Source: Actinomycetota bacterium (lineage in GTDB: Bacteria; Actinomycetota; Actinomycetes; S36-B12; FW305-bin1). Taken from it: DNA of 64,000 bases. This document shows, in pieces, positions 8,458-16,093 of this stretch (within the stretch, counting starts at the first letter, position 1; every line of letters begins with the position of its first letter). Position numbers and translations under genes: made by a program. The stretch covers positions 62,001 to 126,000 of the forward strand of contig SCTR01000009.1 of the NCBI GenBank assembly GCA_004297305.1, written 5' to 3'. The notes under the pieces were generated by a model that was not told where the DNA came from, made no database searches, and saw only the letters and a program-made list of their open reading frames with translations.

Positions 8458-8737
8458 TCGGTTGACTCCGCCTGGGGTGGGGGCTTTAATGGTCAGCAAG
8501 CCCCGAAGGATCGCCTCTGCGCAAGCAAGCCCCTCGGGGCTAAGCCTTGCCCTGAGGGTAGCGCTGGAATCGACGCTGACCTGCTCCTGGAACCCGACTT
8601 CTGGATACCGGTAGTCGGTGAAGCCGACGCGATGCGGGCGGTGGCCGGTTGTCGTGGAATTGGACCCTCGTGACCGCGTTTGGCGCGCAGCGGTGTGAAG
8701 CGAGTCGTCCGGAGGGAAACGCGCGGGCCGTCCCGGC

Positions 8738-8743
8738 TATTGT
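8738..8743 (+). promoter_or_regulatory. Putative -10 box for a leaderless arsR-cdf transcript
   Basis: TATTGT ends six bases before the ATG at 8750, and no Shine-Dalgarno sequence is present. The predicted transcription start therefore falls on or next to the start codon. An overlapping TTGCG...CGCAA inverted repeat around 8744-8759 could be the ArsR operator. Confidence 0.45.
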
Positions 8744-8749
8744 TTGCGT

Positions 8750-9100
8750 ATGCGCGCAAGCACGCAAGTAGCGTCGGAGGATGTCCTCACCCTCGCAGTC
8801 GAAGTGCTGCGGGTGCTGGCGGATCCGACGCGGCTCCAGATAGCGCAGCTGCTGCTCGACGACGAGTGCTCGGTGTCGGAGCTGGCCGCAGCCTTGGAAC
8901 GACCCATGCCGGGGGTCTCACAGCACCTAGCCAAGATGCGAATGGCACGACTAGTGAGCACCCGAAGGCAAGGGACGGTCGTGCTCTATCGCGTCGAGAA
9001 CGACCACGTGCGAGCCCTCGTCACGGACACCCTGGGTCATGTCGAGCACCTCATCGAAGACGTTCCATCACATCATCGCGCCGCGGAGGTGCAGTCATGA
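8750..9100 (+). CDS. ArsR/SmtB metal sensor, NmtR/KmtR-like
   Basis: 116-residue winged-helix repressor. The recognition region is CSVSELAAALERPMPGVSQH. The C-terminal helix carries a His pair spaced eleven residues apart, preceded by an Asn/Asp and followed at +3 by another His (NDHVRALVTDTLGHVEH), matching the alpha-5 metal site of SmtB and most closely the D-x-H...H-x2-H pattern of nickel/cobalt sensors such as mycobacterial NmtR. Metal binding there normally releases DNA. It overlaps the CDF exporter gene by four bases (ATGA), so it probably represses its own operon. A TTG at 8744 is an alternative start; the ATG fits the -10 box better. The exact metal is inferred. Confidence 0.85.
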   Translation: MRASTQVASEDVLTLAVEVLRVLADPTRLQIAQLLLDDECSVSELAAALERPMPGVSQHLAKMRMARLVSTRRQGTVVLYRVENDHVRALVTDTLGHVEHLIEDVPSHHRAAEVQS

Positions 9101-10362
9101 CCGACCACTCCGGCGAGAGCCCAAACACCGCGCATGAACCCGAGCCTCCGACGGAGCGTGATGCGCACGAGCCCGGAGTGAAGGCGCGACCTGACGTTCA
9201 CGCTGATGTCGGGGTGGCTCACGAGCACGATGACGACGACCACGGCCACGGCCACGGGCACGATGACGATCATGGTCACGGTGACGCTCACCACGCTCAC
9301 GAGCACGGCGCCGAGGATCAAGGCCACGGATCGACGGCAACGCGAGGAAGCGGTAGTGGCCACGACCATGGGCATCCCCACGGCGGGGGCCATGATCACG
9401 AGCACGCGACGTCGTTGTGGGGGCGGTCGCGGCATTGGCTGTCGGAGTTCCTCGGTGGTCACTCGCACGACGCGGCGGACCAGATCGACTCGGCGCTGGA
9501 GGCGGATGCCGCCGGGCGGCGGGCGCTGTGGATCAGCCTGGGCATCCTGGCGTTGACGGCGACGCTGCAGGCGTTCGTGGTGGTGCTCAGCGGGTCCATC
9601 GCGCTGCTGGGTGACACGCTGCACAACGTCGCCGACGCGGCGACGGCCATCCCGATCCTGGTGGCGTTCTCCCTCGCGCGGCGCTCCGCCAACGACACCT
9701 ACACCTACGGCTACGGCCGAGCCGAGGACCTCGCCGGGCTGTTCGTTGTCGCCATGATCGCGCTCTCGAGCATCATCGCCGGGTTCGAGGCGATCCGTCG
9801 CCTGATCCACCCGCAGGACGTGAGCCACCTGTGGGCCGTCGCCATCGCGGGGGTGATCGGGTTCGTGGGCAACGAGGTCGTGGCGCGCTACCGGGTCCGG
9901 GTGGGTCGCTGCATCGGTTCCGCCGCGCTGGTCGCCGACGGGCTGCACGCCCGCACCGACGGCTTCACCTCCCTCGCGGTCGTAATCGGCGCCGCCGGTG
10001 TCGCGTTGGGATGGCAGCGGGCGGACCCGATTGTCGGTCTGCTCCTCACCCTGGCCATCCTCGGGGTGCTCCGCTCGGCGGTGCGGCAGGTCGGTGCCAG
10101 GCTGATGGACGCGGTGAGCCCGCAGATGGTGGCCACCGCGCGGCAAGCGATCGGCAGCGTCGACGGGGTCGTCGAGGTACGCACCCTGAACCTGCGCTGG
10201 ATCGGGCACACGCTTCGCGCGGAGTCCGAGGTCGTCGTCCCGGGGGACGCAAGCCTGTCCGAGGCGCACGACATCGCCCACCACGCCGAGGAGCACTTGA
10301 AGGAGAGCCTGCCGCGGCTGACCTCCGCGGTCATCCACGTCAGCCCAATCGGCGCACACTGA
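9097..10362 (+). CDS. Cation diffusion facilitator (CDF) metal exporter
   Basis: 421 residues. An extremely His/Asp-rich N-terminal arm (about residues 40-110) precedes the six-helix CDF core and a cytoplasmic domain ending in AVIHVSPIGAH. The two membrane metal-site motifs are visible: H-N-V-A-D (starting at residue 176) in helix 2 and H-A-R-T-D (starting at 284) in helix 5, the HxxxD/HxxxD arrangement of zinc- or cobalt/nickel-exporting members. It should pump divalent cations out in exchange for protons. The ATG overlaps the sensor gene's TGA, with GGAGG upstream. Frames extending it upstream are not needed. It is transcribed with the sensor, a pairing also seen for KmtR and its CDF in mycobacteria. 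Confidence 0.9.
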   Translation: MTDHSGESPNTAHEPEPPTERDAHEPGVKARPDVHADVGVAHEHDDDDHGHGHGHDDDHGHGDAHHAHEHGAEDQGHGSTATRGSGSGHDHGHPHGGGHDHEHATSLWGRSRHWLSEFLGGHSHDAADQIDSALEADAAGRRALWISLGILALTATLQAFVVVLSGSIALLGDTLHNVADAATAIPILVAFSLARRSANDTYTYGYGRAEDLAGLFVVAMIALSSIIAGFEAIRRLIHPQDVSHLWAVAIAGVIGFVGNEVVARYRVRVGRCIGSAALVADGLHARTDGFTSLAVVIGAAGVALGWQRADPIVGLLLTLAILGVLRSAVRQVGARLMDAVSPQMVATARQAIGSVDGVVEVRTLNLRWIGHTLRAESEVVVPGDASLSEAHDIAHHAEEHLKESLPRLTSAVIHVSPIGAH

Positions 10363-10377
10363 GCACCGAACGGGAAC

Positions 10378-10535
10378 ACCTCGATGAAACCGGCTTCCAG
10401 TCGAACGGTGTCATCGACGGGGCGGCTTCGTGACCTTCTCGCGGTCGAGTTCGTCGGGCCACCCGACTCGTCGGCTTGCCAGACCGATGCATCGCAGGGG
10501 CAACCTGACGGAGATGTTGCACCGATTCCTCATGA
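10378..10535 (+). pseudogene. Short remnant of a third integrase copy
   Basis: Translation in shifting frames gives ASSRTVSSTGRLRDLLAVEF and RGNLTEMLHRF, which align with ASVRTVALPGPLRDALVEHL and RSNLTMMLQRA of the intact integrase, with the intervening codons deleted. It is a scrap of the catalytic domain left beside the 10703 att copy. No start or catalytic centre remains. Confidence 0.6.
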
Positions 10536-10702
10536 TTGGCGGGAGCCCGCGGTCACGTTTGTAGGTCCTGCGTGAGCGTGGCGCGGTACTGCTGGGCACG
10601 CGTGACCAGCTTCGCCGCGCGGGGTAACGGATTTGAGCGTGCGCGGGGGATAGAAACGATCATGTAACCAAGATCGATCGGCGCGTTTGCGCAGGTCGGA
10701 CA

Positions 10703-10747
10703 TGGAGCGGGTGACCGGGATCGAACCGGCATGGCCAGCTTGGAAGG
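10703..10747 (-). repeat. Exact 45-bp copy of the tRNA-Gly 3' end (att site)
   Basis: Identical to 20402-20446, covering the CCA end, T-arm and part of the anticodon arm of tRNA-Gly, in the same orientation. The flanks diverge at once on both sides. With the intact tRNA at 20402-20475 it forms the direct repeats bounding island B. Confidence 0.9.
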
Positions 10748-10793
10748 TTGCGTGTCGGATCAATTGATCATGGGCTGACCTGCGGGTACTCGA

Positions 10794-10889
10794 TGTTGGC
10801 GACCATCGTGCACACCTCTGTGGAGTACTCGTGGGATTGCGGTTCGCCGTGGTCCCTGTCCATGGAGGTGTGCACGATGGTGGCCAACA
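10794..10889 (+). promoter_or_regulatory. Long hairpin over the integrase ribosome site and start codon
   Basis: Left arm 10794-10824 and right arm 10859-10889 are 31-nt inverted repeats with three mismatches, separated by a 34-nt loop. The right arm contains the GGAGG and the ATG of the integrase (10877). If transcribed from upstream, the mRNA would fold so that the start is sequestered. A 12-bp perfect palindrome GATCAATTGATC at 10758-10769 lies between the att repeat and the hairpin. Confidence 0.7.
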
Positions 10890-12136
10890 CGACGGACCAG
10901 GCCGAGGCTGCGGACGGTGGGCGTCGCAGGCGTCGGGTGTGGGGAGCGGTGGAGCAGCTGCCCTCGGGGCGGTTCCGGGCCCGGATGGTCGCCCCCGACG
11001 GTCGGTACGTGTCGGCGCCGACGACGTTCACCACGCGCACGGACGCCGCGGTGTGGCTGGATCTGCAGCACGCGGACCTGGTTCGCGGGGTGTGGAAGGC
11101 GCCGAGGACCTCGGCGGGTGCGGCGTCCACGGTGGCCGAGTATGTCGCTCGTTGGATCGAGCAGCACCCGACGGCGAAGGACTCCACCAAGGGCCTGTAC
11201 CGGGGTCTGCTGCGGGGCTGCATCGCGCCCGACCTCGGCAAGGTCCGGCTCGGTGCCCTCACGGCGGACACGGTTCGAGCGTGGCACTTCAGTCTCGGGC
11301 GTCGCCTTGCCGCCGACTGCGCTGCCGAGCGGGACCGGCTCGCATTAGCCGGTCGGGCACCGAGCTCGGCGAGCGTACGGGATGGCCGGACCCGCCAGGC
11401 GCAGGCCTACCGGCTGCTGCGGGCGGCGATGGCCACGGCGCACGCCGACGGGTTGATCGGCGAGCAGCCGTGTCGGATCGCGGGTGCCGGCACGCCACGG
11501 CCGAGCGTCGAACGGCGGGACCTGGCCGAGCGGCTGCTCAGTCCGGGGCAGGTCCGACAGGTCGCGACGGCGATGCCGCCCCGGTACCGGGCCCTGGTTC
11601 TTGCGGCGGCGTGGTCGGGGCTGCGTCAGGGCGAGCTGCTCGCGCTGACCCGGGCGGACCTGGACCTGCACGCCGTCCCTCCGGTGGTGCGGGTACGCCG
11701 ACGGGTGCGACGCAACGATGACGGCAGCATGGATGTGGACACCCCGAAGTCGACGGCGTCGGTGCGGACCGTGGCGCTGCCGGGCCCGCTTCGTGACGCG
11801 CTGGTCGAGCATCTGGCCCGGTTCGCGTCGGACAGCTCGGGGGCGTTGGTGTTCGCGACCTCACGCGGGACGGTGCCGGCTCGCAGCAACCTCACCATGA
11901 TGCTGCAGCGCGCGACGGCGGCGGCGGGTCTGCCCCCGATCCGGTTCCATGATCTGCGGCACTGCGCCCAGGTGCTGGCCGCAGAGTCCGGGGCGACCCT
12001 GGCCGAGCTGATGGCCAGGATGGGGCACTCCACTCCCAATGCCGCCCAGGTCTACATGCACGCCCGAGCTGAACGCGACCGGGTCCTGGCCGACGCGGTC
12101 GGAGCGGCCATCAGCGCTGACGGGTCCTGGGTCTAG
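10877..12136 (+). CDS. int: Tyrosine site-specific integrase of island B
   Basis: 419 residues. An N-terminal AP2-like DNA-binding segment (GAVEQLPSGRFRARMVAPDG) is followed by a SAM-like core-binding domain and the catalytic domain. Catalytic residues seen: Arg in AAWSGLRQGELL, His-x-x-Arg in FHDLRHCAQVL, His in RMGHSTPNAA and Tyr in VYMHAR. It would recombine the tRNA-Gly 3' end with the circular element. I chose the ATG at 10877 because GGAGG stands seven to eight bases before it; the frame is open back to 10748, but that part is the inverted repeat. It is convergent with the kinase gene. No excisionase gene is recognisable nearby. Confidence 0.92.
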   Translation: MVANTTDQAEAADGGRRRRRVWGAVEQLPSGRFRARMVAPDGRYVSAPTTFTTRTDAAVWLDLQHADLVRGVWKAPRTSAGAASTVAEYVARWIEQHPTAKDSTKGLYRGLLRGCIAPDLGKVRLGALTADTVRAWHFSLGRRLAADCAAERDRLALAGRAPSSASVRDGRTRQAQAYRLLRAAMATAHADGLIGEQPCRIAGAGTPRPSVERRDLAERLLSPGQVRQVATAMPPRYRALVLAAAWSGLRQGELLALTRADLDLHAVPPVVRVRRRVRRNDDGSMDVDTPKSTASVRTVALPGPLRDALVEHLARFASDSSGALVFATSRGTVPARSNLTMMLQRATAAAGLPPIRFHDLRHCAQVLAAESGATLAELMARMGHSTPNAAQVYMHARAERDRVLADAVGAAISADGSWV

Positions 12137-12169
12137 GTTTATGACCCATCGAGCGCGGAATTCATCGCC

Positions 12170-13297
12170 CTAGTTGCCCGGTCGCCGTGTCGGTTCGCAT
12201 GTCGGGAGGGTGAGTGTGAAGCGGCTGCCGGTACCGGCTCCTCGACTCGCGACGGTGAGGGAACCTCGGTGGTCCTCAGCGATGGCGCGGGCGATGGTGA
12301 GCCCGAGTCCGCTACCGCCGCCGTTGTGGACGGCCCGAGCCGGGTCGGCGCGGTAGAACCGCTTGAAGATGTCGTCGAGTTGGTCGGGTTCGATTCCGTC
12401 ACCGTTGTCGGTGATCGCGATGGTCACGGCCTCGTCCCGGCCGTCGTGGATCGAGACGGTCACCACGCCGCCTCCTGGAGTGTGTCGGAGCGCGTTGTCG
12501 AGGAGATTGGCCAGGATCTGATGAATCCGTTCGGCGTCGGCGGCGACGAGCGGGCAGGAGGCGGGCAGCTCGAGCTCGAGGTCCACGCCTTTGTTCTGGT
12601 AGCCAGGTCGTGCGGCAGCGACCGCGTCGGCGACGATTCTGGCGGGGTCCGTCGGCGTGAGGACCAGCCCGAGGGCGTGCTCCTCGGCCGCTGCAGCCTC
12701 TTTGAGGTCACCGGCGAGTCGGCGGAGGCGCGCGACCTGGTCGCGCATCACCGCATAGGAGGGTGCATCGGGGGGGACGACGTGGTCTTCCATGCCGTCG
12801 ATGTAGGCCTCGAGGGTGGCCAGCGGGGTCCGCACCTCGTGGGCGAGGTCCGCGAGCATGCTGGTGCGGGTGGCATCGGTAGCGGCGAGCCGGTTTGCCA
12901 TGTGGTCGAACGCGTCGGAAAGGCGAGAGAGCTCGCTGCCGAAGCCGCCGGTCGGCACGGCCACGGCGTAGTTGCCGGCAGCCACGGCGTCGGCGGCGTC
13001 GGCGAGCTCGACGACGGGGTCGGCGACGCGGCGGACCAGGAACAAGGACACCAGGCCAGCGGTGGTGAGCGCGGCGACCATGGCCAACCCCAGCGAGATC
13101 GCGAACGAAGACGCGAATGCCTCTTCGGCGTGCTGTCTTACCTGGGGCGAGTCCTCGCCCGTTTGGGTGAGGTGCTCGGAGAACAGGGTGGGGGCAACCA
13201 GAACGGCGGCGACGATCAGGGTGAGCGCCCCGGTTCCGATGACGAGCAACTGCGCAATCATCAGCCGTGCGGCCAGACTGCTGGGTCGGCGCGTCAC
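12170..13297 (-). CDS. Sensor histidine kinase, CopS-like
   Basis: 375 residues. Two transmembrane helices (about residues 12-35 and 68-90) flank a short periplasmic loop; then a HAMP domain, a HisKA domain with the phosphoacceptor in LADLAHEVRTPLATLEAY (about residue 150), and an ATPase domain with N-box NLLDNALRHTP, G1 DNGDGIEP and G2 GGGSGLGLTIARAIAEDHRG. The GTG start at 13297 overlaps the TGA of the upstream regulator (GTGA), so the pair is translationally coupled. The cluster content suggests it senses extracytoplasmic copper, but the loop shows no clear metal motif. It is the last gene of the minus-strand operon. Confidence 0.88.
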   Translation of the reverse strand: MTRRPSSLAARLMIAQLLVIGTGALTLIVAAVLVAPTLFSEHLTQTGEDSPQVRQHAEEAFASSFAISLGLAMVAALTTAGLVSLFLVRRVADPVVELADAADAVAAGNYAVAVPTGGFGSELSRLSDAFDHMANRLAATDATRTSMLADLAHEVRTPLATLEAYIDGMEDHVVPPDAPSYAVMRDQVARLRRLAGDLKEAAAAEEHALGLVLTPTDPARIVADAVAAARPGYQNKGVDLELELPASCPLVAADAERIHQILANLLDNALRHTPGGGVVTVSIHDGRDEAVTIAITDNGDGIEPDQLDDIFKRFYRADPARAVHNGGGSGLGLTIARAIAEDHRGSLTVASRGAGTGSRFTLTLPTCEPTRRPGN

Positions 13298-14010
13298 TGC
13301 GAGGCCATGCCGTAGCCCACACCGCGGATGGTGCGGATGTAGGTGGGATTGATGGCGTTGTCTGCGAGCTTGCGGCGCAGGTGTCCGATGTGGACGTCGA
13401 CGACGTGCTCGTCGCCGTACCACTCCGGCCCCCACACGGCGTCGATGAGTTGGCGCCGGGTGAAGGCCGCGCGGGGGTGGGTCGCCATCGTGGCGAGCAG
13501 GTCGAACTCAGTGCGGGTCAGATCCATGGGTGCTCCGTCGAGGCTCGCCCGGTGGGCGACGGTGTCGACCAGCAGGCTGCCAACTGCGAGCGGCTCGGAT
13601 TCGGGTTTCGGTTCGGCGCCGCCGGCGGCACCGGCAACGGTACGGGGACGTCGCAGCATGGCGCGTACGCGTGCGATCAGTTCGCGGGGCGAGAACGGTT
13701 TGACCAGGTAGTCGTCGGCACCGACCGACAGGCCGACGACTTTGTCGACCTCCTCGTCGCGGGCGGTGAGCATGATGATGTAGGCGTCGCTGAACCCACG
13801 GACCTGGCGGCACACCTCGATGCCGTCGAGCCCTGGCAGCATCACGTCCAGGACGACGAGGTCGGGCCGATGCTCCAGTGCGGCGGCGACGGCGGTGGGC
13901 CCGTCGTGGGCGAGGTCGACGGCGAAGCCCTCGCGCTCCAGGTAGCTGGCGATCACAGTGGCCAGCGCCTGCTCGTCGTCGACGACGAGCACCCGTAGCG
14001 GGTCAGGCAT
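13294..14010 (-). CDS. OmpR/PhoB-family response regulator, CopR-like
   Basis: 238 residues. The receiver domain has the acidic pocket VVDDE, phosphoacceptor Asp55 in LVVLDVMLPGLDG, Thr in IIMLTAR and Lys in YLVKPFSPREL. An Ala/Gly/Pro/Glu-rich linker leads to a winged-helix output domain (DLTRTEFDLLATMATHP, VDVHIGHLRRKL, IRTIRGVGYGM). It is probably the activator of the divergent copper-defence operon through the repeats at 14395-14450. It lies 48 bases after the small SHOCT protein and is coupled to the kinase. The copper specificity is inferred from the cargo and the operator pattern. Confidence 0.9.
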   Translation of the reverse strand: MPDPLRVLVVDDEQALATVIASYLEREGFAVDLAHDGPTAVAAALEHRPDLVVLDVMLPGLDGIEVCRQVRGFSDAYIIMLTARDEEVDKVVGLSVGADDYLVKPFSPRELIARVRAMLRRPRTVAGAAGGAEPKPESEPLAVGSLLVDTVAHRASLDGAPMDLTRTEFDLLATMATHPRAAFTRRQLIDAVWGPEWYGDEHVVDVHIGHLRRKLADNAINPTYIRTIRGVGYGMASQ

Positions 14011-14058
14011 GTGCGTCCTCCGGCTGGTTCTCGTCCTGGAGGACGACGGTAGCCCGGG

Positions 14059-14325
14059 TCAGCTGTGCTGAGTCGGGGTCGTCGCGCTGCGGCCGTCCAG
14101 GATGTGTCGAGCCTCCGCATACTGCTCGGCGTCGATCTCGCCACTGGCGAACCGGCGGTCCAGGATCTGCCGCGGGGACTCGGCTGCTGGTGGGCGCGAC
14201 TCCCCACGGGTCAGCCGGGCGACCGCCCATACAACCAGGGAGATCAGCCCGCCCCAGACCAGGATCATCATCAGCATCCCGACGCCGGCACCCCAACCCC
14301 AGCCGTTGTCGTACCAACCCATCAT
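14059..14325 (-). CDS. Small SHOCT-domain membrane protein
   Basis: 88 residues. The N-terminus, MMGWYDNGWGWGAGVGM, leads into one transmembrane helix (about residues 15-40), followed by a SHOCT domain (ILDRRFASGEIDAEQYAEAR). Such Trp/Gly-rich single-pass SHOCT proteins are common beside copper genes and two-component systems in actinobacteria; their role is not established. GGAGG stands seven bases before the first of two adjacent ATGs. It is the first gene of the SHOCT-regulator-kinase operon, divergent from the multicopper oxidase. Confidence 0.8.
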   Translation of the reverse strand: MMGWYDNGWGWGAGVGMLMMILVWGGLISLVVWAVARLTRGESRPPAAESPRQILDRRFASGEIDAEQYAEARHILDGRSATTPTQHS

Positions 14326-14394
14326 GGCGCGCCTCCTGCGTCTGTCGCTGTTCTTCAGGGTGGCGCCTAGCCGTATCGATCGGCAGGGGCTGGT

Positions 14395-14450
14395 GATGAA
14401 GGTTCGATGAAGGCTTGCCGTCATGGGACCGGCTTCATCGAACCTTCATC
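14395..14450. promoter_or_regulatory. Four-half-site palindromic operator in the copper divergent promoter
   Basis: GATGAAGGTTCGATGAAG (14395-14412) and its exact reverse complement (14433-14450) flank a 20-nt spacer. Each 18-bp arm itself holds two GATGAAG units spaced 11 bp apart, the one-turn tandem spacing recognised by OmpR/PhoB-type dimers. TGAAGGTTCGATGAAGG resembles the tandem TGAAGATTT box I recall for the copper regulator CopR of Corynebacterium glutamicum. It lies 70 bases from the SHOCT gene and about 95 bases from the oxidase gene, so it can serve both operons. Confidence 0.75.
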
Positions 14451-14545
14451 GAAGTTCCGGCGAACTCACCGGGCGCGTCGTCGACAGTAGGGGTGGCGCC
14501 AGAGACGCGCCCGCCGTGACGGGCGCTAGACGCTGAGGAGGGGCC

Positions 14546-16024
14546 GTGCAGCCTGTCCCGCATGTGTCCCGCCGCCAGTTCCTGGCTGGGATGCTCGGCG
14601 TCGGCGCAGCAGCGGGGCTGTCGGCCTGTGGTCTGCGTCCGGGGCCGAGCCCGGTCGGACCGGGTGCGGTGGCCGCGGCGGAGTCCGCACGTGCGACCAC
14701 GGGCCGGGTCCGCTCGTTCGCGCTGCGGGCCCGACCGGTGGAGGTCGATCTCGGTGGTCGGTCGGTCACGACCTGGGGATACGGCGACGCCCTGCCTGGG
14801 GTGGCGTTCCGGGCCAGCGCAGGCGACCGGGTGCGGGTGGCGTTCACCAATGACCTGCCGGAGCCGACCAGCGTTCATTGGCACGGTCTGGCGATCCGCA
14901 ACGACATGGACGGCGTCCCGGGGGTGACCACTCCGGAGGTCGCCCCCGGTGGTGAGTTCGCGTTCGACTTCGTCGTCCCCGACGCGGGCACGCACTGGTT
15001 CCACCCTCACCACGGGATGCAGCTCGACCGCGGCCTGTACGCGCCGTTCATCGTCGACGACCCCACCGAGCCCGGCGCCTATGACGCGGAATGGGTCGTC
15101 GTGCTGGACGACTGGACCGACGGCGTCGGCCCCAGCCCCGAACAGATCTACGCCGACCTCAAGGCCGGCGGATCCTCAGGAATGGGCCACATGGGCACGG
15201 GTGGCATGAACGGCACGGGCATGGGTGGGATGGACGGCGGAGATGTCAGCTACCGGCTGTACTTGATCAACGGTCGGGCCCCCAACGACCCCGACGTGCT
15301 CACCGCCAAGCCCCGGCAGCGGATCCGGCTGCGGATCATCAACGCCGGCGCGGACACCATCTTCACAGTCGCCATGGGCGGGCACGACCTCACCGTCACC
15401 CACACCGACGGCTACCCGGTGCAGCCCGTGACCACCTCCGCGGTCCGCGTCGGGATGGGCGAGCGCTACGACGCGATCATCACCCTCACCGACGGGGTGT
15501 TCCCGCTGGTGGCCGAGCCGGTCGGCAAGTCGGGTCTGGCGCGCGCGCTGGTCCGCACCGGCGCCGGACCTGCCCCTGAGGATGGCTACCGGCCGACCGA
15601 GCTCGACGGCTACCCGCTGACCGTCGACGCGTTGCGCGCCGCGCCCGGCAGCGCCCTGCCGGCAAGGGACCCCGACACCGTGCAGGACCTGCTGCTGTCA
15701 GGCTCGATGGGGCCCTACGTCTGGACGATCAACGGACGCACCTACGACGACACCGTCCCGCTCACCATCAAGCACGGCCAGGCCGGCCGGCTGCGGATCC
15801 GCAACCACTCGATGATGCCGCACCCGGTTCACTTGCACGGGCACACCTTCCAGCTCGGCCCGGCCGGCGGTGCCGGCCCGCGCAAGGACACCGTGCTAGT
15901 TCCCGTGATGGGCGCCGTCGACGTCGACCTTGCCGCCGATAACCCCGGACAGTGGATGGTCCACTGCCACAACGCCTACCACGCCGAGGCCGGGATGATG
16001 ACCCGCCTCGACTACGTCACCTGA
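14546..16024 (+). CDS. Multicopper oxidase, Tat-exported
   Basis: 492 residues. The Tat signal SRRQFLAG (Arg9-Arg10) is followed by a lipobox-like LSAC, so the enzyme is probably exported folded and perhaps lipid-anchored at Cys28. All four copper-ligand clusters are present: HWHGLAIRN, HWFHPHHG, HPVHLHGHTFQL and HCHNAYHAEAGM. A Met/Gly-rich stretch around residues 212-230 (MGHMGTGGMNGTGMGGM) resembles the Met-rich cuprous-ion site of CueO-type enzymes. The likely role is oxidation of Cu(I) to the less toxic Cu(II) outside the membrane. The GTG start has a strong GAGGAGG. It is the first gene of the plus-strand copper operon and the presumed direct CopR target. Confidence 0.93.
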   Translation: MQPVPHVSRRQFLAGMLGVGAAAGLSACGLRPGPSPVGPGAVAAAESARATTGRVRSFALRARPVEVDLGGRSVTTWGYGDALPGVAFRASAGDRVRVAFTNDLPEPTSVHWHGLAIRNDMDGVPGVTTPEVAPGGEFAFDFVVPDAGTHWFHPHHGMQLDRGLYAPFIVDDPTEPGAYDAEWVVVLDDWTDGVGPSPEQIYADLKAGGSSGMGHMGTGGMNGTGMGGMDGGDVSYRLYLINGRAPNDPDVLTAKPRQRIRLRIINAGADTIFTVAMGGHDLTVTHTDGYPVQPVTTSAVRVGMGERYDAIITLTDGVFPLVAEPVGKSGLARALVRTGAGPAPEDGYRPTELDGYPLTVDALRAAPGSALPARDPDTVQDLLLSGSMGPYVWTINGRTYDDTVPLTIKHGQAGRLRIRNHSMMPHPVHLHGHTFQLGPAGGAGPRKDTVLVPVMGAVDVDLAADNPGQWMVHCHNAYHAEAGMMTRLDYVT

Positions 16025-16093
16025 CCCGATCCCACCCACCCACACCGCCGGGGACACCAGGTCGCCGGCGACCCCCGCAAGGAGAACGACGCG

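Larger units (their letters stand above)
5448..10747. mobile_element. Island A: decayed integrative element at tRNA-Gly
   Basis: The region lies between the degraded tRNA-Gly fragment at 5448 and the exact 45-bp fragment at 10703. Contents in order: Fic protein, a broken tyrosine integrase, an Abi-like protein, an ArsR-type metal sensor with a CDF exporter, and a second integrase remnant. The integrase pieces match the intact integrase of island B closely, so A and B appear to be related elements that entered the same site one after the other. A can no longer move by itself. Confidence 0.65.

Noticed and set aside
8528-8541. Palindrome AGCCCC-TC-GGGGCT as a terminator
   Set aside because: The stem is only five to six pairs with a minimal loop and no T-tract, and no gene ends nearby that would need it.
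9187-9420. His-rich coding stretch as a repeat array or CRISPR-like element
   Set aside because: The repetition comes from His/Asp codons within the CDF N-terminal arm; there are no regular repeats and spacers. No CRISPR array was found in the window.
10703-10747. Possible second tRNA-Gly gene
   Set aside because: Only 45 bases of the 3' half are present. The 5' acceptor strand and D-arm are missing, so it cannot fold as a tRNA and is an att repeat.
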